Positions 15,401 through 25,237 of a stretch of 64,000 nt of DNA are shown in pieces. The notes beneath the pieces were generated by a model. It saw only the letters and a list, made by a program, of their open reading frames with translations, was not told the origin of the DNA and ran no database searches. The stretch's first letter is position 1. The number at the start of each line of letters is the position of its first letter. Location: positions 4,088,001 through 4,152,000 of the forward strand of contig OY718805.1 of assembly GCA_963070105.1 (NCBI GenBank), read 5' to 3'. The stretch comes from Litomosoides sigmodontis. Lineage: Eukaryota; Nematoda; Chromadorea; Rhabditida; Onchocercidae. Made by a program: the position numbers and the translations under genes.

Positions 15401-17504
15401 CAAGGTCAAAAATGTTTGAAAATTTATTTCTTATGCAAAGTTACTGACTGGGAATTTGTTTAGTGCCTGGAAATTCATCATCATCTTTGAATTAGAATAA
15501 GCTGCGTGTGTGTGTGTGTTTTTTTGAGCTTAGCGATTGAAAACAAAACATTTGGAAATTATTTCATATAGCTCAGGAAGCTGATTGACACTTCGAAAGT
15601 TCAGTACTTCTCTATTTTCTTCCTTTAATGAAGATAGATTTTAAATGGTAGTGGTGAAGACCATTTGAAACTGCCAGAATAATCCTACCTGTGTGCAGGC
15701 CTTCATCGGAGGTGTCTAGGTCACCTGCAATACCGCTACTTTATTAATTCATAATTCTGTACTTCCCTCTAATCTCTCCATAGCATCACAAACAGTTTCT
15801 GAAGTGAAACAGCAAGTTAATCATAGTTCTAAAATAAATTGATAATTTTAGAAATTTTGAACTCACTATCATATTCAATTTCAACAGCTGCCTCAGATTT
15901 CGGTTCTGTGTGGTCAGAATAGATTAAATGTATTTCACGGCCTGAATTTATACTTCAGCAGCATTCGTACTTTGACTATTACATTTCTTGAACGAACTGT
16001 TAAGACGAATTTGATCTTATGCAATATTTCCAACAAATTTTCAGCGAATTTTTCAATTAAACAATCGCGGTATATGAATACGATTATTTTCATTATTAAA
16101 AATTCAGCAAACGTAATTTGCAGGAATGCACGCTGTAACATTTGACAAATTTTTAATAAAAATTCTATGGGTACGAGGCACCAAATAATTAGGTTATACC
16201 TTCATCGCGAACTTTCCAAAATGCTGGATTACCTAAAAATAGACTAAAATTGTTTTTTTTCTGCTAAATATAAACTTAGTGCAAATGAACTCAATATGCT
16301 CGATATGAAGAAACTTTTGTAGTATTGACACAACACAAAGCTCACCAAAAATAGAGCACCACGGACGTCCGTCATATTCAACGTCCGTCTCCGATGGCGG
16401 CTCATCGTATTCGGAATAAATCAAGGACACTTCATGACCTAAAAAAAAATTACTGCAAATTTTTGTGCCACACGTTTCGAAACAACAATGTAAAAAAATT
16501 TTGAGGACTATTTTTCACCGAAACATTTGACTGACTCAGTGAGAAGTGAACAAACTACACGTTTAACAGATTGTGTACTGATTCCCTGAAACGCATTTGT
16601 GGCACAAATTGTTCAATTCCGGTCACTTCTATAATTCTGGTGTGGCAGAAACAAACCGTCAATTTTTTTATTCCGAAATAACTGGCTCATATCAACGCTT
16701 ATCTCGGACGATGGTTCATCGTAATCGGAATAGACAAGACATACTTCTCTTCCACCTTAAAATTTTTTGAAATTAATCATATTCCCATTTAATTTCTGGC
16801 AATTTTCCTCGACAATGCTAGCAGCGATCAAATTAGCACGATTATCTGTCGGTAGAATAAAAGCATGCTTTTTTTGGACAGCGTTATTCAGCACTATCGT
16901 CAATAACTATGAATTTCAGGCAGTTTTTTGGTCTATAAATTTGAATTTCAGCAATCTTTTCTTGTTTTTATAAATTAGAAGAGTTTACAGCTCGTTGATG
17001 ACGTCTGATATTTGTACTCATGCTAAAATTTTAAATTTCAAAGTAAACGAAGTAGATTGCGATGAAATGAAAATATTAATTTAAGAAGCAATTACATTGC
17101 GTTGAGCAGTAATTATTAGTTCCATGTGGCGCATGATTGTAGTAGAAATTCATTTGATCAGCTGCAAATCACTATTGCTGCTGCGATGAGATCGGTAAAA
17201 TTAATAGCAACAAATGTATTATTGATGATTTGATTGTAATCGATCGATGGCACTTACTGCATTTTGAACTTTGCCACCAGTAGTGCTTAGCTCCTTCCAT
17301 CACTTCAACGTCAGTTTCCGACGGAGCCGAGTCGTACTCCGAGTATATCAGGTGGACACCGCGGCCTGGAAACTTCCCGGAAGTATTAGTTAGCGAGGGA
17401 GGAAGAGCTGATCTTGTTTAAAGGAGAGGGAGAGAGTGCTTGCCATCATCATTGCTATCACGACGTTGCTGACTTTCATCGCTCAGGCTTAGCTCAGAGC
17501 ACAT
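2159..17504 (-). CDS. Anoctamin (TMEM16 family) channel/scramblase, multi-exon
   Basis: Ten-helix Ca2+-activated chloride channel or lipid scramblase of the plasma or inner membrane. Core exons read 5' to 3' from 10318 down to 2159. They carry the cytosolic [15 protein letters not shown] motif (9755-9853), [15 protein letters not shown] (9447-9551), [11 protein letters not shown] (9061-9168), the [16 protein letters not shown] dimer region (8287-8461), [16 protein letters not shown] at TM1 (7662-7796), a Cys-rich loop with CPTCDKYC (7173-7281) and [10 protein letters not shown] (6792-6935). Next come [19 protein letters not shown] (about 5263-5405), RWEQDY (about 4313-4500), the TM7 Ca2+ site NNIFEIRVD with ARDIGIW (about 3857-4062), [12 protein letters not shown] (about 3545-3713), and a last exon with VAYVIPDIP. 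Phases agree at every junction checked. The N-terminus comes from a phase-1 exon array (14323-17504). The first ATG is at 17504, 17 nt after a TTTCCAG acceptor. A 3.9 kb intron separates the array from the core. Family assignment is certain; channel versus scramblase is not decidable. Confidence 0.95.
6418..6494. repeat. (TA)n microsatellite
   Basis: About 38 perfect TA units lie in an anoctamin intron between the FDNTSTV exon and the next one. The flanks carry imperfect copies of gtatgagtatat, suggesting local slippage. Confidence 0.97.
10319..14322 (-). other. Large intron of the anoctamin gene
   Basis: About 4 kb without a convincing exon on either strand. The part from about 10.4 to 12.1 kb is rich in poly-A/T runs. 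Short ORFs here (for example 10793-11086 +) are low complexity. It separates the variable N-terminal exon array from the conserved core and could hold an internal promoter for a short isoform; no motif proves that. Confidence 0.5.
15867..15941 (-). repeat. Cassette exon copy 4 ([16 protein letters not shown])
   Basis: Phase 1-1 exon of 75 nt, acceptor aattcag, donor gtgagt. It reads [20 protein letters not shown] with a short tail IEYD. It is the most diverged copy but keeps LIYSD and the E-P-x-S-E spacing. Confidence 0.8.
16346..16438 (-). repeat. Cassette exon copy 3 ([16 protein letters not shown])
   Basis: Phase 1-1 exon of 93 nt, acceptor ttttttttag, donor gtgagc. It reads [20 protein letters not shown], followed by a tail [10 protein letters not shown]. 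It is the closest match to copy 1. Confidence 0.8.
16657..16755 (-). repeat. Cassette exon copy 2 ([16 protein letters not shown])
   Basis: Acceptor ttttaag, best in-phase donor gtttgt (16656-16651). It reads [20 protein letters not shown] and then a basic tail with FRNKKID. This is the weakest copy at its splice sites but clearly homologous to the others. Confidence 0.65.
17258..17365 (-). repeat. Cassette exon copy 1 ([16 protein letters not shown])
   Basis: Phase 1-1 exon of 108 nt, acceptor ttccag, donor gtaagtgc. It starts [20 protein letters not shown] and then carries a private tail containing HYWWQSSKC. It shares the G-R/H-x-V-x-L-I-Y-S-x-Y core with the three copies below it on the same strand. 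Confidence 0.8.
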
Positions 17505-17521
17505 TTTTATGAAACAGCCGC

Positions 17522-17574
17522 CTGGAAAGAGTAGCAAAGTGAACAGTGACGGAAAACAGGACAATTCACTCATT
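17522..17574 (-). promoter_or_regulatory. Very short gap with a trans-splice-like acceptor
   Basis: The stop of the cysteine-rich gene (17575-17577) and the acceptor tactctttccag (ending 17522) before the anoctamin ATG are separated by about 50 bp. No AATAAA is visible in between. The acceptor could receive a spliced leader, as in a nematode operon, or serve an intron that fuses the two reading frames. Confidence 0.5.
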
Positions 17575-20500
17575 TCAACATTTCCTGAAAAATTTCCGAA
17601 AGTTTGCAGTTGGAATTTTCGGAGAACATTTTTCCATCAGAATTGTGTAGTGCTCGAAGGTGCACAGATTGCAATTGCTGAAGTTGAAAGTTGCTGCTTG
17701 CTTTGACTGCATTTCGTCAGCCGTGAAACTTCTTCAATCTAATCCTTTCTTCCCGAAACGGATTTCATTGAAGGATTGACGGAACGGACTTCATTAAAGG
17801 ATTGAGGGGATGGAGGAGAGCTTTGGAGGAGCAATGAAAAATCGGAATGAAATCAAAAAGGAGTGAAAATTCGTGGAAATAGGCAACCACTGGTCATACT
17901 AGAAAGAATACAGGAAGCGGTTTACTTTTGATTTTACACTTTTGGAAGGGTACGTGTGAAGTTTGATTAAGGTCTCGTTTCAGTTTCCAACGTAGTGCTG
18001 TAACTGTGGACGGCTTACTTCAGCGTACTATCTAGAGCATTGAAGGACCTTCAGTTTCTTTCTAACTTTTTAATTTAAGTAAAACAGGAAATAACTATCG
18101 TATTGGTTTAGCTCAATTTCGCTCGAAACAAAAAGATTTTTTTCACTCAAAATTCACATATTCACATTTACCTGTATTACTTTTTCACAGCTCGAATTAC
18201 TTTTAACTCTCTTAATAACATTTGACCGTTCCATTCATTAGCGTTTATTACATAGTTCAACGTGAATTCAACGTAACAACGTGTAAATTATGAGTAATAG
18301 GAGGATGGAAATTTTCACGAAATCGATTCGAAAATATTGAAGCCTATATTGCTATTGGTTGGTGACTGAACCTGATTGCTAAAAACTTTTATCATATATC
18401 GAATTCAAATATACTATTTCATGAAGAATTATCGAGATAATAATAAGAATAACAGTATCGAAATTACATTTAACTTAAATAAATACGTGCAAACTTCTGT
18501 TAAGCATTAACTTTCAGTTTCACACAGTGATAATTACTTGATTTGCTTGCTTACCTTAATGGACAAATCCTTTTACAACAACACAGCACACCGTCGAGAG
18601 GCTTTGAGTACGACGTGTTACGTAGGCCACGACATATGTATGATCGCGTCTCCCACAGTTTAACGTGTTTGCAGTAATTTAACGCAGCTAATTCTGGCTT
18701 TTCGTTTACTAATTTTGGTATGTCATCAATGCATCCACGCTTAAAAGCACTTGGCACTACTGCGATTGAGTGATTTGATCGGAGCATTTCAGTGGTAATT
18801 ACAAACGATCTATTCTAATGAAATTAATTTAAAAGTGGCATCCAAATGGAAGATGAAAAAGGAATTGCATTAAATTTCAGTTTTTAATAAAATGTAACAA
18901 CCGTCGGTAATTGTTAAATGCTATTTGTGAAATTAATTGTTAGCAATTAACTTTGTGCGAAAAAAAAAACATTTTAATTACAAATGATTTTTGCAAAAAA
19001 TTAAGTCAACCATTTCGCTCCAAATAATTGCACATTTCATCTATGAAGTCTAAGCTTACTTGTCTCACACCGTTGAAAGCATGAAAATCGAAACAACCCA
19101 AATTTGTTTTACAGTTAATTCGCTGCAAATCGTCCGTTATGTAACACTTCGAGTAACCAGATGGTTCTCTATCTCTTGCATACAGATGTAACGATAATGG
19201 AAGCAAATGTTCAACTAAATTTTTAAAATCTGAAAATGAAATTTTTCACTCTTCAAATTATCCCACTCTCATAGAACTTCGAGATTTTCAATTCATCTTC
19301 CACCACACAACATCCACTGATGTCTTTTCAGATTTTTCGCTCAAAAATTAAACGGAAATTTCAATGGAAATTTGCATTTTTTTAGTGCTAACTAACCATT
19401 GCATGATTTTGTTAAATTTGACTGACAGAGTTGCACAAACACATCACTTTGATGATCTTTGAGTGACATAAAACGCTTTGAACTTTCAGCTTCAGCCGCT
19501 GTTTTTGCTGGGCGTAGTGCGTGTATGCCAAATGAGATGCGATCTCTGTTAATTTCAACAAAAGTGACGCAAATTGGAGTGCTGTTTGTCGGCTGAAATT
19601 GAATGAATTTCGGTTGCGTCGCTAGAAAGAAATTGATGTGTGTGAGTTGTTGTTAGCCCACGCGGCAAATTCATAGTAATTACTAATTAATAATTAAAAA
19701 ATAAAAACAAAATAACTCTCATTAACGAATTTCTTTATGAAATTTTTTTGATTAAATCTTTCAAAAATTCATTATGTTTTTTTTCCTTTGAAATTTAATT
19801 AATACCTTCTTGGAAAATTTCATATTGTAATAAAATTTAAAACTCTACCACTCTTTTGATTAGAATGCCGCTGAAATCAATATTTCGACTAAATGAATAC
19901 AAATTAATTGTTGTTGGTCCGTTTTTGGTGTACGATTCGTAACAAGTCGGCCTTGCAAGGATATTCTTGTACTGCTTGAAATGATCGGGCATCTTCTCAT
20001 CGCACGTTTTCTGCAACGTAATTTAAAAAGTGAATTTCTTGTGAGTTAATTAAGTTAAACATTTTGAACATTTTGGGAAATTTGCTTCTAAGGAAGAATG
20101 GAGAACAATTCGCTTCTCAGTGATCATTTCATTGATTGGGGGAGTAGTGATAGGGGCAACTGAACATCAGAGATATTTTCGAAAATTTAAAATCACGTAT
20201 ATGACGCAATGCATTTCTGGCAATTTTTTGAATGTATCGAGTTATTACGAGAATTTAGGGAATAAAATTTACTTTTGCGCCAAGAAACATTACTGCGTAA
20301 CTTTTCCTATGCATTTCTGAATTTAAAAACTCTAAGATTGCAAATTTTATGATTGAAATTTAAGTTACGCTATTTATAACTGAAAAGAATTATTGATTTC
20401 GTACAGCTTGGTGATAATTGGAATGGAAATCCGCGGGAAAATCGGAATATATTTCTTGTTTGCATTCACATTTGAAAAATTGGTAAGTGATAGATTGATG

Positions 20501-23500
20501 TACGTAATCCTTACGATGACAATTCTGCGGTTGTAAAGGTAACGTATTTAATATTTCACAAACCAAATGTCTGCAAGAAGGAGAAATTTTTAATGGAAAA
20601 AAAATTTTTTACTAAAATCAAAATTTTGGAAACTTATCACTTTGAATTCATTGGCCCATAGGAAGTTTGCACGTGCGTTGCAGTGAATAGACAGTACACT
20701 TACGTGGTGGTATTCTCAAAAAATGAAACTTACTTGGAGAATTCCTTGCGTGCCACTCGGTAAATCATTTCTGTCTGATAAGAAACTCCGCCAATCATAA
20801 GAATTTCTTGCTCGAAATGAAAATCAAACGATCGCCAACATACTGTAATTGCAAAATTTTGCTGATGCAGAAGGTGATGGGTTTCTGGAAAGTTTGCTAG
20901 CTGTACTTCCTGACTCTCTCTCTCTCTCTCTCTCTCTGTGGTCTTTGTCTTGCCTCTTTCAATTAGCGAACTTACTCTCTGATAAGTCATTTCTGGTGCG
21001 AAGCAGAAAAACTTGAGTTAAGTATGCTATAGCCTTGATCTGACATCGAAATTCAACACTGAAATGAATGATTCTTCAAGTAATTTTTCTCTCAAACAAA
21101 TCGCTGCAAACTTTTGTCAATTTGAAAATGAAAATCAAAACTGGTTGGCATTCATTTTATGAAATAATTTTCACAGAATAACTTCAAATTTGTATTCAAC
21201 TATTTTAATTTAAAATGTGGTTTTCCAGTAACTTTTGAAATGATGGAAAATGTAAGAAATGGAAGAGAATTGAACTTTTGCAAATCCCTCGGTTCCAAAC
21301 CAATTTGATATCTGCTCTTGGCAGAATTGCTGTTACCCCAATGATTGCACAAATTTCCACGATTACAACAGCATCGATATTGTGCTCGAATATGTGAAAC
21401 GTGCAACAAATCATTGAGACATCCCGGTCCAACTAGCTGACAGGATACGACTTCAACCAAATTACATCTCTTTTCCAAATCTGCCTTTGCATCGAAAATT
21501 ATGCTGAAATTTTTGCAAATTTTTGTTAAAATGCTTCTCAACTGTTGCCTGCTTGTCCCATCTCTAATTATGAATGCTTTCATTAAAAGTCCTCGATTGA
21601 TACGTAGCAGAAATTGTTTACCGTGAAAATTTTCACGATATTTCTTAAGGATATTTTTTGATAGCGTTTTGTCCGTGCAGGAAGGAATGCTTGCAACAGT
21701 GCCAAGACGATCTCTCTCAGTCACAGTGATAACGGATTACAGCTAACTTATAAAAGCTTTAGAAGGAAAGCACAAACTGCAATCGCTACTACCTTCGCGT
21801 TTCGCTTTTTTTGAATTCAATCCAAAAGTCAGCGATGCATGACTGAGTACGGACAGGTAAATCACTTCGCTTCAACCTGTCCAACTCCACCGAAGCGGTG
21901 TTTTCCTCAATGCCATACACGGTGAACTGACCAACAGCGCAATGCCAAAGTGGAACATTACGAGCGGTTGAAATTTCTCCCTCATCACCTCAACAGGTAA
22001 GCGTACGACGCTTAACGATAGAGCATTTTTCTAGCAAATTATCCTTACACATTTTAACTTTGATTTTTTTTTCACAAGAGGGATGAAATTTAATAAGAAT
22101 TACAAAAGAACTGTAAATGAATGAAAGAGAACCGAGAGAGAGAGAGAGAGAGAAAGAGAAAGAGAGTGATAGTGAATTATTTACTCCAACTATAATTTAT
22201 TGCAGTCGTTGCCCCATCACTCAATGAGTAAAACTTACCATACGCTGTCAGTGTCGGTTTACTGTAGATGAAATCTCGATATGTCCAGAAGTTTGCCGCC
22301 GTACCGTATACATTTTTGCGCAATTTATTAGCTAAAGGATAATTTCGCACTTCAATGTTTGTCTCCCAAATCATACGATTTCTTCTTACATTGCTCATCC
22401 ATTCCTTTGGTATAGCATATGCGCAAAGTTCCGGTTTCTCATAGCAACAACACAGCACAAAGTATTCCTTTAACGATGAATACCGGATGCATTCGCCTTC
22501 CGGAATTTGTGAAACGCTGTACATTGAACAGAAATGTCCTCGCAAAGCTAAAGCTACCAGTGAATTCTGAAATGTGCAAATTTCTCTTCTCATTGAAGGA
22601 TACATCATTCATTTAAAAACAAATTCTATGAACAAATTGAAATTTCATTGAGTGAAATCAACCTATTCCATCCTCTGAACTAAATCAATGGGAAAGGATT
22701 CGCGGAGGAAATAATTTTCTACGCATTTTATCAACGACCGTACGTTTTCGCGTTCCGATGATTGCTTCATTAAATCGACCGTATTCCAGTGCATTGCGCC
22801 AAAATGTACTTTTGTTGGAGTATTTACGTCGAGCATAAATATGCACGGCATATCACTCATCTAAAATATCAGTTAGAAATGACAGTATCCGATCAAAGCA
22901 ACGTCAAATGAGTTCCGCTACACGTTAACTATTTGCAAATGCTATCTATTTCGTGCTTTCATTTTCCACTCAAAATCACTTGTGAAATTCAATTTAAAAA
23001 TTCGTCTACCTCTTTCTCAGTGTCAACATTGAGGCAGTAAGTGGAGCTGTCCTGAAATGCTGCTACTTCAGTAGCATCTGAATTCGTAAGATGACGTCTG
23101 TAGAATTCTGTAGCGAGATCTTCGATTATCTCATCATCCGCTTTACTCTGAAGCATTCAAAACAGATTGCTCGTACTATGAAGAAGAAATACTCCAAAGA
23201 AAAAAAAAGACACGTGAACAAACCCACATGTATATTCATGCAAACATATTCACGCAAGACATATCAACGTTCACGTAAAAACATTTGTGTAAATTTAAAG
23301 AGAATAAAACTTGTCATATTTTTTCGCTTCTTGTAATTCACCTCATATTTATCGCACGATTTACAACAGTAATAAATAACTTCAACAAGTATTTTTTGTC
23401 GTTCTTCAGTTCTAAGTTGCGCGTTACTCAGTGTTAAGTCACTAAAACAGCTTCTGCGTAACTCTCGCAACGCGTTGAATCCCTCGCAATCAGTGCTAGT

Positions 23501-24500
23501 GTTGTCTTGGTGAACGGTTAGCATTTGTAGGGATTTTTGAATTGTTTTCCTCGGAATTTCAGTGTCTGAGGAGCAATTCATTATCAGAGACTTTCAGACA
23601 AATTCAACTTTTCTGCGAGATTGATTGAAGGGAGAAAGAGAGCTGCTAATTGTTGCAAAATTGAAATTTGACAGAAAAATGCTGAGGGACACTTACACAT
23701 ATGGAATATCGGTGGTTAAATTCATAAATGAGAAGCCATAAATGCCGGACAGAGCTTTGCTGCATCTCATGTATATATTACTTTCCAGCAAAGATGACAT
23801 ACCATTTCGGTAAAGGTGAAATTCCATTGCACTCATCAAATCAATTGCCCACCAACAAAACGGTTTCATAATCTTTAAATATTAATTTAGAACTAGAAAG
23901 TTAAAGAAGTTCGAAAGGGATTTATTTTGTGACTCGTGGTAATAAGTTGTAAAATTTCACGTTTAAATAGTATGATTTGAATTGAGGGATTCATTGAGAA
24001 GATGACATTTAAATTTCAGTAATTTTCAGTAATCTCTTAATGAAACTCTTAAGCAACAGATCTTTGCTAACCAAGGTAGACTTGTTCCTTGATGCACGAA
24101 ACTTTTAAATATTTTTTAAATAAATATTCGATGCTTACTGTAGGGGTGCATTGTGTCGCATCTACACTGCCCTCTTTTCTAGCTCTTAAGAAACCTGGAA
24201 GTGCTGAAATTAACCTTCGCTTTCACTCTTCTGTTTATAATAATATTTGCAGGATGAAATAGCGGGAAAAAAACCGCTCATTGTTAAATTTAAAAATTGT
24301 TCGCACTTTAAAAGTGCAATACAGTAATGTCATTGAAGATTATCGAAAAGTATCACTGTTGCAGCATAATTTCAATTCACTGCTTCGTTATTTTTTCTTC
24401 GTTAGATATCTTCGTTTAGATGGCAATAATCTGGCAGAAATGGAATACCTAAAATTACCAACGTGAACAGTTTAGAAATTAGTGAAGCAGCAGCAACCAT
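17575..24500 (-). CDS. Large secreted cysteine-rich repeat protein, family unknown
   Basis: Sixteen exons join in phase to 2754 nt (about 917 aa). Exons: 24449-24500, 24139-24203, 23697-23872, 23342-23495, 23010-23051, 22681-22860, 22239-22566, 21793-21988, 21337-21689, 20734-20884, 20405-20570, 19849-20010, 19397-19592, 19060-19229, 18555-18814, 17575-17677. The start lies 1 nt after a ctcag acceptor. A signal peptide (MVAAASLISKLFTLVIL) is followed by modules rich in Cys: CCKSC, CCCYEKPELC, CCCNRGNLC, CECK and CCCKRIC. Other repeated elements are FDFHFE/FDFHAFNG with a following TEM, and PCIFMLDVN/PICVTFVEIN. No membrane helix or GPI-like tail is seen, so it is probably secreted or cuticle/matrix associated. 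I do not recognise the family. Weak points are the 22681 donor (gttcag) and the 23495 acceptor. Confidence 0.75.
20914..20937. repeat. (CT)n microsatellite
   Basis: Twelve CT units on the + strand, 30 bp upstream (minus sense) of exon 20734-20884 of the cysteine-rich gene, forming part of its intron. Confidence 0.95.
22134..22166. repeat. (GA)n microsatellite
   Basis: Interrupted GA tract in the intron after exon 22239-22566 of the cysteine-rich gene. Confidence 0.95.
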
Positions 24501-25237
24501 TCTGAGGTCGAATTAAACTACGCAATGAACCTTTCCGCATTGAGGAAATTTATTTAAAAGTTCATCATTTGCCTCACTTCCTACTTATTCCTACTAACCT
24601 CTTGATTTTAATAATTTTTAGGCAATTTTTTTTGTAAGAATAAGCTTTGGGCAGAATATACTGTTGCTTAGGCTTGCTATATTTCATGTAAATGTCGTTG
24701 AGGAATATCAAAAACTCATTTTTTGAATGAGTAAAATTGTATTTCACGTCTGATCACACTTGCACAACGTTTAGGCGCGCATTAATCCAACTCACTTTAT
24801 ACGTCAACTAAGCATGTAACTGTTACTTTTACTATGAGGCATAAATCTTCCCTGTACATATTGAAATTGATGCAAAGCAGTAATAGTAGTAGCAGTAACC
24901 ATTTCAATCTTCTGAGAGAGAAAGGGAGAGGGAGAGTGAGGATACTATTTCGCTGTTCGATGAGTAATAATGGCATTGTCCCCCCCTCTCTCTCTCTCTC
25001 TCTCTCTCCCTCTCTCTCTCTCCCTTTTATTTTTCTTCTTCATATTATTGCTTATAAAATCATTTGTTCTGTCCATTGGAATTTATTTTCACAATTGCTA
25101 AACAGAATGCAACATTTCCAAAACATTTCGCTTCTTTTTCCAGCGGCGTCGTTACACACACGTATATATAAAGCGTATGCGATACGTATGCATTGAAGTG
25201 AAGAAGTGAAGTGAAGCGAAGCGACAGATTTCCACAA
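24501..25237. promoter_or_regulatory. Divergent intergenic region between two secreted-protein genes
   Basis: About 740 bp separates the starts of the minus-strand cysteine-rich gene and the plus-strand Cys/Gln-rich gene, so it should hold both promoters. It contains a GA-rich patch (24915-24940) and a CT tract (24981-25024) that could pair or form triplex DNA. A short run gaagtgaagtgaagcgaagcg (25200-25221) lies just before the + start. No TATA box was assigned. Confidence 0.45.
24981..25024. repeat. (CT)n tract
   Basis: C6 run followed by about 18 CT units with CCC interruptions, in the divergent promoter region. Confidence 0.95.

Larger units (their letters stand above)
14323..17504 (-). 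other. Array of eleven short exons encoding the anoctamin N-terminus
   Basis: Exons (minus, 5' to 3'): 17444-17504, 17258-17365, 16657-16755, 16346-16438, 15867-15941, 15689-15724, 15112-15189, 14962-15021, 14708-about 14764, 14504-14569, 14323-14376. Each internal one starts with two bases of a codon and ends with one (phase 1-1), so any could be skipped without a frameshift. The downstream exon 10218-10318 also enters in phase 1 and leaves in phase 0 into the conserved core. The encoded peptides are acidic and Ser-rich, as in a disordered cytosolic tail. The acceptor of 14708-14764 is poor and the donor of 16657 is only fair. The first exon ends at a GC donor (G|gcaagc, 17443-17438). Confidence 0.75.
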
